A stretch of DNA of 42,523 nt from Lachnospiraceae bacterium (GTDB lineage: Bacteria; Bacillota; Clostridia; Lachnospirales; Lachnospiraceae), in contig JAEELB010000212.1 of NCBI GenBank assembly GCA_016288705.1, forward strand, positions 1 to 42,523, written 5' to 3'. Both the position numbers and the translations under genes were made by a program. Under the pieces are notes generated by a model. It was not told the origin of the DNA. It ran no database searches and saw only the letters and a program-made list of their open reading frames with translations. Positions 34,131 through 42,523 of this stretch are shown piece by piece (within the stretch, counting starts at the first letter, position 1; each line of letters opens with the position of its first letter).

Positions 34131-36913
34131 TGGCTGAAAACAGAAGAAAAAACAGTTCCGGCAGGGCAGGGGGCTCCGGGAGCAGAAAGGGTTCAGGCTC
34201 CGGAAAGAGGAGCTCCGCCAGGCAGGAGAGCCGGTATACTGAAAGAATCGAATACAGGGATGACAGATTTCCCATGGATGATGAACCGTTGCAGGATATC
34301 AAGTTCATCGTCCTTATTGCTGTATGCGTGCTTTTATTTGTATGCAATATCGGCGATTTTACCGGGGCCTTCGGGAAGGCTCTCCGGACCGTGATGTTCG
34401 GGGCCTTCGGGGCTTTCGCTTATATCTTTCCTTTGGCGCTTTTCTTTTTCACATTTCTCAGAATGGCGAAGGACAGGCTTGGCAGCCTGAACTTCCCCTT
34501 AAGGAACGAGATCGCTGCAGGAGTCCTGTGCTTTGTGTTCATGACGGCTGCAGAGTTCATGTCCGGCAATCCCAAAGACGGCGCCTCCTTTGATCTTCCC
34601 GAGATATGCGCAAGGTCTGTGGAGATACGGGGCGGAGGCGGCGCAATAGGCGGATCCCTGGCCTATCTTATGGATTATTCTCTCAGCAGGATCGGTTCCG
34701 TGCTGCTGCTTATGGTCATAGCAATCATTTGTCTCGTTGTGCTCACGAATAAAGCCATTCTCCGTCTGGCTGCCGACGGCTCAAGAAAAGCTGCCCACGC
34801 CGCCGGGAAACAGCTGAACCGCGCCTACAACGCCGGCAGAGAGCTGGAAAACAGCAGAAATGAGATGAGACGGGAGCGGGAGCTTGAAAGAAGGCGGATC
34901 GAGGAGGAAAAAGACACGGAGCGCATCCTCAGGATGGACCGGGTGGCCACCGGCATTGGCGATACGGTGATCAGGGGCGAGCCCTCCGGTGAGAACGAAG
35001 AAGCTGTTGAAAAAGAGGCTGCTGAAGAACTTAAGCCCCGCAATGACAATATGCACCCCATTTACCTGGAGGATGACTATGAAGATCTTGAGATCAGGGT
35101 AAACAGGGGCTCCGGAGCGTCTGATGACTATGAGGAGAGGGACACTGAGGAAGAGTATCCCGGCTCCGCGAAGGAGTCCGGCTCCTTTGAGTATGCGGAC
35201 CGTTACAGAGTATCCGGCAGAAGGTCCGACGAGATGCATGAGATAGGCGTTTCGCCTGTTGCAGCCTCCATGCCTGATGATGATGTTCCCGAACCCGTGA
35301 GGAGACAGGTTCCCGAGAGACCGCGGGAGGAGAGCGTGAGCCCGGTGAGAAAGCCTGTTCAGGAAAGGCCTGTCACACAGCGCCCCGCGCGGAGGAAAAA
35401 ACAGGAGGAGCCTGTGAGCTCCGGAACGGGCTATCAGTTCCCCCCTCTGGAACTTCTGAAAAATGCGGAGAAAAAGGGATCGGAGAGTCGGTCTTCCATC
35501 GAAGAGACCGCGAGAAACCTGGAGAGGACCCTTGAAACCTTCGGCGTGAAGGCGACTGTCACGGATATGAGCCAGGGGCCTGCCGTCACCAGATACGAGC
35601 TTCATCTTGCGGAAGGCGTCAAGGTGAACAGCATCACAAAGCTGTCGGACGACATCAAACTCTCCCTTGCCGCTACGGATGTCAGGATAGAAGCGCCCAT
35701 TCCGGGAAAATCCGCCGTGGGCATTGAGGTTCCGAATAAAGTAAATACGGCGGTGCCTCTCAGGGAAATCCTGGGGACGAAGGAGTTTACGGACGCCAGG
35801 TCAAGGATCGCTTTCGGGGTTGGGAAGGACATCTCGGGGAAACCCGTGGTCACCGAACTACAGAAGATGCCCCATCTCCTTATAGCCGGGGCTACGGGCT
35901 CCGGAAAATCGGTGTGTATAAACACCATTATCATGAGTATCCTCTACAAGGCCAGGCCTGATGAAGTGAAGCTCATGATGATCGATCCCAAGGTGGTGGA
36001 ACTGTCCGTATATAACGGGATCCCCCATCTGGTGGCTCCCGTGGTGACGGATGCAAAGAAAGCCGCCGGGGCTCTGAACTGGGCGGTCAGCGAGATGAAT
36101 GACAGATACGGGAAGTTTGCCGACGCCGAGGTCAGAAATATCGAGGGATACAATGCCCTGGCGGAATCGGAGAAAAATCTTCCCGAAAACGAAAGGATCC
36201 ACACCTTTATGCCCCAGATGGTCATAATCGTGGATGAACTGGCAGACCTTATGATGGTGGCCAGATCCGAAGTGGAAACCGCCATATGCCGCCTGGCCCA
36301 GCTTGCCAGAGCTGCGGGAATGCATCTGATACTGGCTACACAGAGACCCTCCGTGGACGTCATTACGGGACTCATCAAGGCCAATATGCCCAGCCGCATA
36401 GCTTTCGCGGTGACCTCCTTTGTGGATTCTAAGACCATACTGGATATGGGAGGCGCGGAAAAACTCCTGGGAAAAGGAGACATGCTGTTCTACCCCCAGG
36501 GCATGTCCAGACCCGCCAGGGTTCAGGGAGCCTTTGTCTCCGACAGGGAAGTGTCCGACGTGGTGTCGTTCATAAAGGAGCATACAGGCAGCGCGGAATA
36601 TGACGAGAACATACAGAACGCCTTTGAGAAGGGCGCTCCCAAGGGCTCCGGTTCAAGGGATCCCGGGGACGGCGGGGAAGCGGATGTGGATGAGTACTTT
36701 GCCGATGCCGGAAGGCTTCTCATAGAAAAGAAAAAAGCTTCCACGGGTCTTTTGCAGAGAGCCTACAGGATAGGTTTCAACCGGGCTGCAAGGCTCATGG
36801 ACGAACTTGAGGATAACGGGGTGGTGGGCCCCGATACCGGAACCTCCAAGGGCCGTCAGGTGCTGATGACCATGGAGGAATTCGATGCTCTGCTGGAGGA
36901 ACTGGGAGTGTAA
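34130..36913 (+). CDS. ftsK: DNA translocase FtsK/SpoIIIE
   Basis: FtsK/SpoIIIE pumps chromosomal DNA through the septum during division or sporulation. The 927-residue protein has a basic head, four membrane helices (about residues 60-215), a low-complexity charged linker (about 240-440), the alpha-beta motor with Walker [10 protein letters not shown] at 587-595 and Walker [13 protein letters not shown], and a C-terminal gamma winged helix ([21 protein letters not shown]) that reads polar DNA sequences. The start codon overlaps the upstream stop by one base. Whether it serves vegetative division or spore formation cannot be decided from the window. Confidence 0.96.
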   Translation: MAENRRKNSSGRAGGSGSRKGSGSGKRSSARQESRYTERIEYRDDRFPMDDEPLQDIKFIVLIAVCVLLFVCNIGDFTGAFGKALRTVMFGAFGAFAYIFPLALFFFTFLRMAKDRLGSLNFPLRNEIAAGVLCFVFMTAAEFMSGNPKDGASFDLPEICARSVEIRGGGGAIGGSLAYLMDYSLSRIGSVLLLMVIAIICLVVLTNKAILRLAADGSRKAAHAAGKQLNRAYNAGRELENSRNEMRRERELERRRIEEEKDTERILRMDRVATGIGDTVIRGEPSGENEEAVEKEAAEELKPRNDNMHPIYLEDDYEDLEIRVNRGSGASDDYEERDTEEEYPGSAKESGSFEYADRYRVSGRRSDEMHEIGVSPVAASMPDDDVPEPVRRQVPERPREESVSPVRKPVQERPVTQRPARRKKQEEPVSSGTGYQFPPLELLKNAEKKGSESRSSIEETARNLERTLETFGVKATVTDMSQGPAVTRYELHLAEGVKVNSITKLSDDIKLSLAATDVRIEAPIPGKSAVGIEVPNKVNTAVPLREILGTKEFTDARSRIAFGVGKDISGKPVVTELQKMPHLLIAGATGSGKSVCINTIIMSILYKARPDEVKLMMIDPKVVELSVYNGIPHLVAPVVTDAKKAAGALNWAVSEMNDRYGKFADAEVRNIEGYNALAESEKNLPENERIHTFMPQMVIIVDELADLMMVARSEVETAICRLAQLARAAGMHLILATQRPSVDVITGLIKANMPSRIAFAVTSFVDSKTILDMGGAEKLLGKGDMLFYPQGMSRPARVQGAFVSDREVSDVVSFIKEHTGSAEYDENIQNAFEKGAPKGSGSRDPGDGGEADVDEYFADAGRLLIEKKKASTGLLQRAYRIGFNRAARLMDELEDNGVVGPDTGTSKGRQVLMTMEEFDALLEELGV

Positions 36914-36929
36914 CGGTGGCTGTCACCGT
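36913..36929 (+). other. Small hairpin at the ftsK stop codon
   Basis: ACGGTG (36913-36918) pairs with CACCGT (36924-36929) around a 5-base loop, beginning in the last base of the ftsK stop codon. No T run follows, so it is at most a weak or RNA-processing structure between ftsK and folD. Confidence 0.3.
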
Positions 36930-36953
36930 ACAAAATGAAACGAGGTAAGAGAT

Positions 36954-37805
36954 ATGGCGCTCATAATCGACGGAAAGAAGATATCATCGGAAATAAAGGA
37001 CGAGGTCAGGGACCGGGTATCGGTCCTTAAGGAAAAAGGGATCAGCGTGACCCTTGCGGTGATCCTGGTGGGAGACGACCCTGCTTCCGCCGTGTACGTC
37101 AGGAATAAAAAGAAAGCCTGCGAGTATTGCGGGATAGAGTCCCTTTCCTACGAGCTGCCCTCCGATACCTCCGAAGAAAAACTCCTTGGTCTGGTGGATG
37201 AGCTGAACGAAAGAGAGGATGTGGACGGCATCCTGGTGCAGCTGCCCCTTCCCGGCCACCTGGATGAACGGAAGGTGACTGACAGGATAAGCCCCGAAAA
37301 GGATGTGGACGGCTTCCATCCGGTAAATGTGGGACGTCTTTCCATGGGAGAACCCGGATTTGTGTCCTGTACTCCCCAGGGTATCATGGAACTCATAAAG
37401 AGGAGCGGCATCACCGTCGAGGGAAAGGAATGCGTCGTTATAGGCAGGAGCAATATCGTCGGGAAACCTCTTTCCATGCTCCTTCTCAGGGAAAACGGGA
37501 CTGTGACGGTATGCCATTCAAGGACCGCCGACCTGAAGGCCGTGGCGAAAAGGGCGGATATACTGTGCGCGGCCATAGGAAAACCCTGCTTTGTGACGTC
37601 GGAATATGTAAAAGAGGGCGCATGCGTCATTGATGTAGGAATAAACAGGGGAGAAGACGGAAAACTCAGAGGGGATGTGGATTATGAGGATGTCCTGCCC
37701 CATGTGTCCGCCATAACTCCGGTCCCCGGAGGAGTGGGACCCATGACCATAGCCTGTCTCATGAAGAACTGTCTTGAGTCGGCAGAGAAAAAAGCTGACA
37801 GATGA
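36954..37805 (+). CDS. folD: Bifunctional methylenetetrahydrofolate dehydrogenase/cyclohydrolase
   Basis: FolD interconverts 5,10-methylene-, methenyl- and 10-formyl-tetrahydrofolate in the cytosol. The 283-residue length is normal. The catalytic Tyr and Lys lie in YVRNKKKA (Y48, K52), followed by GILVQLPLPGH, DVDGFHPVN, the NADP-binding GRSNIVGKPL and the closing PVPGGVGPMT motif. ATG 36954 has GAGG about 10 bases upstream. The stop overlaps the start of the next gene as ATGA. Confidence 0.97.
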   Translation: MALIIDGKKISSEIKDEVRDRVSVLKEKGISVTLAVILVGDDPASAVYVRNKKKACEYCGIESLSYELPSDTSEEKLLGLVDELNEREDVDGILVQLPLPGHLDERKVTDRISPEKDVDGFHPVNVGRLSMGEPGFVSCTPQGIMELIKRSGITVEGKECVVIGRSNIVGKPLSMLLLRENGTVTVCHSRTADLKAVAKRADILCAAIGKPCFVTSEYVKEGACVIDVGINRGEDGKLRGDVDYEDVLPHVSAITPVPGGVGPMTIACLMKNCLESAEKKADR

Positions 37806-39238
37806 AGTGCCCTTCCTGTGGGCATGAGATCGAGGAAGGTCATCTTATCTGCGAGGTCTGCGGCTCTGAGATCAAGATCGTTCCCGAATATGATCCGACA
37901 GTTGAAAATGACATAGAGGGCATACTCACCCATATCAAGGGGGACATCTTCGGAGATGACGCCCCCGGGACGGATGGGGCCGTTCAGCCCGAACAGGAAA
38001 AGCTCGCAAGGAGAAAACTCCTGATAAAGAGGATCGCCTTTGTATGCGGAGGCGCTTCCTTTGTGCTCCTGCTGGCTCTGGTGATCGCTTCCACCGTCAT
38101 CAGCCAGAGTCTCACACACCGCCTGTCAAAATGCAGGGATTACATGAAAAGAGGAGAGCACGGGAAGGCTGTTTCCTATATGGAGAGAGCCTGCAGCGAT
38201 TATCCGGAATCCATCGAGGCCAGGATCATGCTGGCCGAGGCCTATGAAAAGAACGGCGACAGGGAGAATGAGGAAAACCTGTTGCTTTATCTGCGAAAGG
38301 ACAGGAGGCTCGGGGAGGATGAACTGGAACAGGTGGAGGACATGCTGGTCCCGGTTTACATCGAAAGGCAGGATTATCAGAAGGCTTCGGAGATATTGTC
38401 CTCCTGTAATGAGGAGACCCGTCACAAATACAGGGAGTATGCGGCAGACAGTCCCGGAATAGACATGCCCGGCGGACAATACTCTTCTCCCGTGACCATT
38501 ACACTTTCTACGGACGGCGAGGGAAAGATATATTACACCACTGACGGCGAGAGGCCGGGCGACGGGAAGGGCACCCTCTATGACAGCCCCTTTACCCTCA
38601 GATCCGGCAAGCATGAGGTTCAGGCAGTATATGTAAATCCCTACGGCATCGTAAGCGATGAGGCCCGTGTCTATTACGAGGTAGACGGGGTATTTGTGGA
38701 GGCTCCGGAGGTGAATCCCCCTTCCGGGGACTATACCCTGCCTCAGTACATAGATGTGTACATAAATGATCTGAACAAGACCGTCTATTTTACCACCGAT
38801 GGTTCAGACCCCAGTGAAAATGACCAGAGATACTCAAAGCCCATAATCATGCCGGCCGGCAATTCCAATTTTTCCTTCGTGACCGTGGATTCCAACGGTA
38901 ATAAGAGCGAGGCCGTGAGGAGATCCTACAACCTCCGGATAGCGGCAGGCATAAGCGAGGATTTCGCCCTGAACACCCTTAGACTCAGGCTCATCCAGGT
39001 GGGATATCTTGCCGATGCGAGCGGCCTGAAGACGGGCACCACGGACAGGATGGTCTATGAGAGATCAGGGCCCGTCAGGGCCTCCAACGGGCTTGATTAC
39101 TATACCTTTACTGAATATGTGGAGAATACCGCAGGGTCGAGGGTCTCCACCGGAGTGATAATGGGAGTCGAGGCTCTGACAGGGGGCTGCGCCATCATGA
39201 CGAAGAAAGCCGGAGGCTACAACGCAGCGCATTTTTAG
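37802..39238 (+). CDS. Zinc-ribbon, TPR and chitobiase-like-domain membrane protein
   Basis: 478 residues. A CPSCGH...CEVCGSE zinc ribbon (residues 3-24) and an acidic linker lie in the cytoplasm. One membrane helix follows at about 80-102, then TPR-like helices (about 105-210) outside. Two chitobiase/hexosaminidase C-terminal-type beta modules (about 220-300 and 305-385) carry the family word YYTTDGERPG and its counterpart YFTTDGSDPS. A C-terminal domain of ~90 residues ends in a Gly-rich stretch. This order occurs in clostridial envelope proteins of unknown role. The start overlaps folD by ATGA. No catalytic residues are evident, so I infer a binding or sensor function. Confidence 0.88.
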   Translation: MKCPSCGHEIEEGHLICEVCGSEIKIVPEYDPTVENDIEGILTHIKGDIFGDDAPGTDGAVQPEQEKLARRKLLIKRIAFVCGGASFVLLLALVIASTVISQSLTHRLSKCRDYMKRGEHGKAVSYMERACSDYPESIEARIMLAEAYEKNGDRENEENLLLYLRKDRRLGEDELEQVEDMLVPVYIERQDYQKASEILSSCNEETRHKYREYAADSPGIDMPGGQYSSPVTITLSTDGEGKIYYTTDGERPGDGKGTLYDSPFTLRSGKHEVQAVYVNPYGIVSDEARVYYEVDGVFVEAPEVNPPSGDYTLPQYIDVYINDLNKTVYFTTDGSDPSENDQRYSKPIIMPAGNSNFSFVTVDSNGNKSEAVRRSYNLRIAAGISEDFALNTLRLRLIQVGYLADASGLKTGTTDRMVYERSGPVRASNGLDYYTFTEYVENTAGSRVSTGVIMGVEALTGGCAIMTKKAGGYNAAHF

Positions 39239-39251
39239 GAGTATAAAGAAC

Positions 39252-39279
39252 TTGAAAAAACAGATTTGTAAAGTATTAT
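39252..39279 (+). promoter_or_regulatory. Promoter upstream of the NfnA/NfnB-type genes
   Basis: TTGAAA (39252-39257) and TATTAT (39274-39279) are separated by 16 bases in an AT-rich gap of 131 bases. A TATATA-type alternative begins a few bases downstream. The leader would be about 84 bases. No palindrome close to the Rex consensus is visible. Confidence 0.6.
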
Positions 39280-39369
39280 ATATTTGAGGATCATTGTTCG
39301 TTCATGGCGGAAGGGTTTCCGCTGACGATGTGATAGTTTGCATATGATTCAGGATAAAGGAGGTAACAG

Positions 39370-40239
39370 ATGTACGAGATTCTGAAAATGAAGCATTTGT
39401 GCGCAAATAATTACGAGATGAGGGTGAAGGCGCCCAGGATAGCCTCGTCCTGTCTGCCGGGGCAGTTCCTGATCGTGATACCCGATCCCGAAGGAGAAAG
39501 GATACCTCTTACCATTGCGGACTATGACAGGGAAGCGGGGACCGTGGACATCGTTTTCCAGACCATCGGCGCATCCACCTACAGGATGGCGGAATTCAAA
39601 GAGGGAGACAGCTTTTCCGATATCGCCGGGCCTTTGGGGCGGCCTTCCGAACTCACCGAGATGAGTGAGGAAGAGCTTAAGAGCAAAAAGATCGTATTTA
39701 TAGCCGGAGGGGTGGGTGCTGCGCCCGTATATCCCCAGGCCAAATGGCTTAAGGAGCACGGCATCACTTCTGATGTGATAATGGGCTTCAGGACAAAGGA
39801 TATCATTTTCTGGGAAGACAGGATGCAGGAGGTGGCAAATGTACACGTCACCACAGACGACGGCTCCTACGGCAGGAACGGAATGGTCACCAAATGTCTT
39901 GAGGATCTGATCAGCGAGGGTCATGAATATGACTACTGCGTGGTGATAGGTCCCATGATCATGATGAAATTCGCCTGTCTCCTGACTCAGAAACTGGGGA
40001 TAAAGACCATCGTGTCCATGAATCCCATTATGGTGGACGGCACGGGGATGTGCGGAGCGTGCAGGGTCACCGTAGGCGGGGAAGTTAAGTTTGCCTGCGT
40101 GGACGGGCCTGAGTTTGACGGAAGCCTCATCGACTTTGACGAAGCCATGAGGAGGCAGACCCTTTACAAGACCGAGGAGGGGCGTAAACTTCTGGAGTTT
40201 CAGGAGGGAGACACCCACACCTGCGGCGGGAGAAAGTGA
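39370..40239 (+). CDS. nfnA: NfnA/SudB-type ferredoxin-NADP+ reductase subunit alpha
   Basis: The 289-residue protein belongs to the dihydroorotate dehydrogenase electron-transfer/sulfide dehydrogenase FAD/NAD-binding family. An FAD domain (residues about 1-95) contains GQFLIVIPDPEGERIPLTI, and an NAD(P) domain contains FIAGGVGAAPVYPQ. C-terminal C228, C231 and C243 in MCGACRVTV and KFACVDG would bind a [2Fe-2S] cluster; D224 just before them is a candidate fourth ligand, as in the NfnA structure. With the next gene it would form an NADH-dependent ferredoxin:NADP+ oxidoreductase. AAAGGAGGT at 39356-39364 fits ATG 39370. A role as PyrK is less likely because no pyrD is adjacent. Confidence 0.88.
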   Translation: MYEILKMKHLCANNYEMRVKAPRIASSCLPGQFLIVIPDPEGERIPLTIADYDREAGTVDIVFQTIGASTYRMAEFKEGDSFSDIAGPLGRPSELTEMSEEELKSKKIVFIAGGVGAAPVYPQAKWLKEHGITSDVIMGFRTKDIIFWEDRMQEVANVHVTTDDGSYGRNGMVTKCLEDLISEGHEYDYCVVIGPMIMMKFACLLTQKLGIKTIVSMNPIMVDGTGMCGACRVTVGGEVKFACVDGPEFDGSLIDFDEAMRRQTLYKTEEGRKLLEFQEGDTHTCGGRK

Positions 40240-40275
40240 GAATTGAGGTTCACAGCATAGAATAGGAGGTTCAGT

Positions 40276-41673
40276 ATGGCTCAGGATATGATGAAGAAGG
40301 TACCTGTAAGAGAGCAGGCGCCCGAGGTGAGAGCTCACAATTTTGAGGAGGTCTGTCTGGGATATAATGAGGCGGAAGCGGTGGCAGAGGCGGAGAGATG
40401 CCTCAACTGCAAGAACCCCATGTGCGTAAAGGGATGCCCCGTGAGCATCAATATCCCCGGCTTCATTCAGGAGATAAAGGCGGGAAATTACAAGGGCGCG
40501 TATGATGTGATCAATCAGTCCTCGTCCCTCCCCGCCGTTTGCGGAAGGGTCTGTCCCCAGGAGACCCAGTGCGAGGGGAAATGCGTGAGAGGGGTGAAGG
40601 GCGAGGCCGTAAGCATCGGAAAGCTGGAACGCTTTACCGCCGACTGGGCTGCGGAGAACGGCATAAAGCCCACAGTCACAGCAGAACCCAAGGACAAAAA
40701 GGTTGCGGTTATAGGATCAGGGCCCGCGGGTCTCACCTGTGCCGGCGACCTGGCAAAGAAGGGCTATTCGGTCACCATTTTTGAGGCGCTTCATAAGGCG
40801 GGAGGGGTGCTTGCTTACGGCATTCCCGAGTTCAGGCTGCCCAAGGACAAGGTGGTCCGCCACGAGATAGAGAATGTAAAGGGGCTCGGGGTCAATATCG
40901 AAACTGATGTCATCATAGGAAAGACCCTTAAGCTTGACGATCTGTTCAAAAAAGAGGGGTTCAGCGCGGTCTTTGTGGGATCCGGAGCAGGTCTTCCGAA
41001 ATTCATGCACATCCCCGGAGAACAGCTGAACGGAGTGTTCTCCGCGAATGAATACCTCACCAGGTCCAATCTTATGAAGGCCTTCAGTGAGGATTCCCCC
41101 ACTCCCGTTATGAGAGGAAAGAAGACGGTGGTGGTCGGAGGCGGAAATGTGGCCATGGACGCCGCGAGAACTGCTCTCCGCCTCGGATCAGAGGTCCATA
41201 TCGTCTACAGGAGGAGCATGGAGGAACTTCCCGCAAGGCGTGAAGAAGTGATACATGCCGAGCATGAGGGGATCATTTTCAATCTGCTGACCAATCCCGT
41301 GGAGATCCTCGGGGACGAAAAGGGCTGGGTCAAAGGAGTCAGGTGCATCCGCATGGAGCTTGGCGAGCCCGACCAGTCCGGCAGAAGGAGACCCGTGGAG
41401 GTTCAGGGATCGGAATTCGATATCGAGGCCGATACGGTCATCATGTCCCTCGGCACGTCCCCGAATCCCCTTATTGCTTCCACAACGGAGGGAATAGAAA
41501 CTGACAGGAAAGGCTGTATCGTGGCCGATGAGGAAAAGGGCGGAGTCACAACGAAGGAAGGCGTGTTCGCCGGAGGAGACGCCGTGACGGGAGCCGCCAC
41601 CGTGATCCTGGCCATGGGAGCGGGTAAATCGGCTGCGGCAGCCATAGATGAGTATCTTTCGGGAAAGGACTGA
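40276..41673 (+). CDS. nfnB: NfnB/GltA-type NADPH oxidoreductase (glutamate synthase small-subunit family)
   Basis: 465 residues. Cys-rich N-terminal segments (CLNCKNPMCVKGCP and VCGRVCPQETQCEGKC) would bind two [4Fe-4S] clusters. An FAD motif VIGSGPAGLTCAGDLAKKG and an NADPH motif VVVGGGNVAMDAARTALRLG follow, with the closing GGDAVTGAATVILAMGAGK. The family is annotated either as homotetrameric glutamate synthase small subunit or as NfnB. Pairing with the NfnA-type gene 36 bases upstream and absence of a large glutamate synthase gene favour NfnB, which couples NADH and NADPH to ferredoxin by flavin-based electron bifurcation. AGGAGG at 40264-40269 fits ATG 40276. Confidence 0.9.
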   Translation: MAQDMMKKVPVREQAPEVRAHNFEEVCLGYNEAEAVAEAERCLNCKNPMCVKGCPVSINIPGFIQEIKAGNYKGAYDVINQSSSLPAVCGRVCPQETQCEGKCVRGVKGEAVSIGKLERFTADWAAENGIKPTVTAEPKDKKVAVIGSGPAGLTCAGDLAKKGYSVTIFEALHKAGGVLAYGIPEFRLPKDKVVRHEIENVKGLGVNIETDVIIGKTLKLDDLFKKEGFSAVFVGSGAGLPKFMHIPGEQLNGVFSANEYLTRSNLMKAFSEDSPTPVMRGKKTVVVGGGNVAMDAARTALRLGSEVHIVYRRSMEELPARREEVIHAEHEGIIFNLLTNPVEILGDEKGWVKGVRCIRMELGEPDQSGRRRPVEVQGSEFDIEADTVIMSLGTSPNPLIASTTEGIETDRKGCIVADEEKGGVTTKEGVFAGGDAVTGAATVILAMGAGKSAAAAIDEYLSGKD

Positions 41674-41726
41674 AAACGTAAGGTGAGAGTATCAGATAGA
41701 GAGTCCGCCCCTGCGGTCCCGGTGTT

Positions 41727-42523
41727 ATGAAGTATTCGCAGGAGGTGGACATCCCCATCGACAGCATGCGGGAACTTTTCGGTACGGGGGACACATATAT
41801 CAGAAAGATAGAGGAAGGAATGGATGTCACCGTTACGGACCGCAACGGAGCTCTTAACGTGGGCGGTGAGGACGAGAATAAGGTGGAACACGCCGTCCAC
41901 CTTATCAACCAGCTGGTGAACGTATCGAAAAGAGGGACCGGACTGGAAGAGCAGAATGTGGATTATGCTGTGGAGCTGGGAAAAGAGGGACTCGAAGGCA
42001 GTATAGAAGAGATAGACAGGGAAGTGCTGTGCCGGGCGGTGAACGGCAGACCTGTGAAACCCAAGACCCTCGGGCAGAAGGAATACGCCGAAGCCATAAG
42101 GGATCATATGATCACCTTCGGCATAGGTCCTGCCGGAACGGGGAAGACCTATCTGGCTATCGCCATGGCGGTGAGCGCCTTCAGGACGGAAGAGGTGTCC
42201 AGGATCATCCTGACCCGCCCCGCCATGGAAGCGGGTGAAAAGCTGGGTTTCCTCCCCGGGGATCTGCAGAGCAAGGTGGATCCGTATCTTCGGCCTCTTT
42301 ATGACGCGCTGTTTCAGATAATGGGTCCCGAGGATTTTGCGAGGAACCTTGAAAAAGGCCTGATCGAGGTTGCGCCCCTTGCTTATATGAGAGGACGCAC
42401 TCTGGACAGATCCTTTATTATCCTGGATGAGGCCCAGAATACCACAGCCTCCCAGATGAAGATGTTCCTGACCCTGATAGGCTTCGGGTCGAAAGCCGTT
42501 ATAACCGGGAGTCTTACCCAGAA
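41727..42523 (+). CDS. phoH: PhoH-family P-loop protein, cut by the window end
   Basis: About 265 residues are visible. The N-terminal domain (about 1-75, with IRKIEEGMDVTVTDRNGA) resembles the KH-like head of PhoH/YbeZ. A P-loop NTPase follows with GIGPAGTGKTYLAIA (Walker A near residues 134-141), LTRPAMEAGEKLGFLPGDL and Walker B SFIILDEAQNTT. Relatives act in RNA metabolism with the YbeY endonuclease, whose gene often lies just downstream, beyond the window. The last visible motif reads ITGSLTQ where the family normally has TGDxTQ. An in-frame TAG at 41697 rules out a longer form, and ATG 41727 has no clear ribosome binding site. Confidence 0.9.
   Translation, partial: MKYSQEVDIPIDSMRELFGTGDTYIRKIEEGMDVTVTDRNGALNVGGEDENKVEHAVHLINQLVNVSKRGTGLEEQNVDYAVELGKEGLEGSIEEIDREVLCRAVNGRPVKPKTLGQKEYAEAIRDHMITFGIGPAGTGKTYLAIAMAVSAFRTEEVSRIILTRPAMEAGEKLGFLPGDLQSKVDPYLRPLYDALFQIMGPEDFARNLEKGLIEVAPLAYMRGRTLDRSFIILDEAQNTTASQMKMFLTLIGFGSKAVITGSLTQ

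Noticed and set aside
34781..35605. 274-codon minus-strand frame opposite the ftsK linker
   Set aside because: It arises from the low-complexity charged linker of ftsK and encodes nothing recognisable.
36913..36929. Terminator after ftsK
   Set aside because: The stem is only 6 bp and has no following T run; folD starts 24 bases later.
39239..39369. Rex operator upstream of the NfnA-type gene
   Set aside because: Only a TTGTAAA half-like word is seen; no palindrome close to TTGTTAA-N4-TTAACAA.
39349..40338. 329-codon minus-strand frame opposite the NfnA-type gene
   Set aside because: Antisense shadow of a gene with full cofactor motifs.
40276..41673. Glutamate synthase small subunit
   Set aside because: No large subunit gene is adjacent and the upstream partner is NfnA-like, so the NfnB reading is better supported.

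Overview
The window most resembles a chromosomal segment of a Gram-positive anaerobe of the class Clostridia, probably a Lachnospiraceae relative. The basis is the gene content (Rex, a paired NfnA/NfnB-type ferredoxin:NADP+ oxidoreductase, a type IV pilus locus without secretin or outer-membrane genes), moderate GC, heavy use of AGG and ATA codons, and strong GGAGG-type ribosome binding sites. Every gene I support is on the + strand. The taxonomic placement is inference.

Region 1 (1-10040): the first ~80 bases carry three tandem copies of a 21-22 bp word typical of IS21-like element ends. They abut a 3294-codon frame (115-9999) for a giant surface protein built from YDG, MBG-like and bacterial Ig-like modules. 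This frame has no recognisable signal peptide and looks 5'-truncated by the element. A strong intrinsic terminator closes it.

Region 2 (10080-26250): a type IV pilus (T4P) operon starts from a near-consensus sigma-70 promoter: pilM, pilN-like, pilO-like, a giant prepilin, a membrane-anchored protein with a Glu/Thr-rich tail, pilT, pilB, a PilX/GspK-like pilin and two small E5-type prepilins. The outstanding item is the giant prepilin (12722-20689, about 2655 residues). It has a textbook class III prepilin leader and helix fused to more than 2500 residues carrying two series of GLUG-type Gly-Gly motifs. It occupies the place of a major pilin. No ordinary major pilin, PilC platform protein or PilD peptidase is present in the window. 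I read this as a pilus or pseudopilus built to display a huge modular adhesin.

Region 3 (26305-31068): rex, a coiled-coil protein of unknown function, alr, a CNNM/CBS (CorC/HlyC-like) membrane protein and yebC, mostly overlapping or a few bases apart. yebC has its own promoter.

Region 4 (31077-39238): a polytopic membrane protein with a GT-C-like look and a long [14 protein letters not shown] plus ER-rich helical tail, coupled to ftsK/spoIIIE, then folD and a zinc-ribbon/TPR/chitobiase-like-domain membrane protein.

Region 5 (39252-42523): an NfnA/NfnB-type pair with its own promoter, followed by the 5' part of a phoH-family gene cut by the window end. There is no gene-free stretch over 300 bases, and I saw no tRNA, rRNA or CRISPR array.
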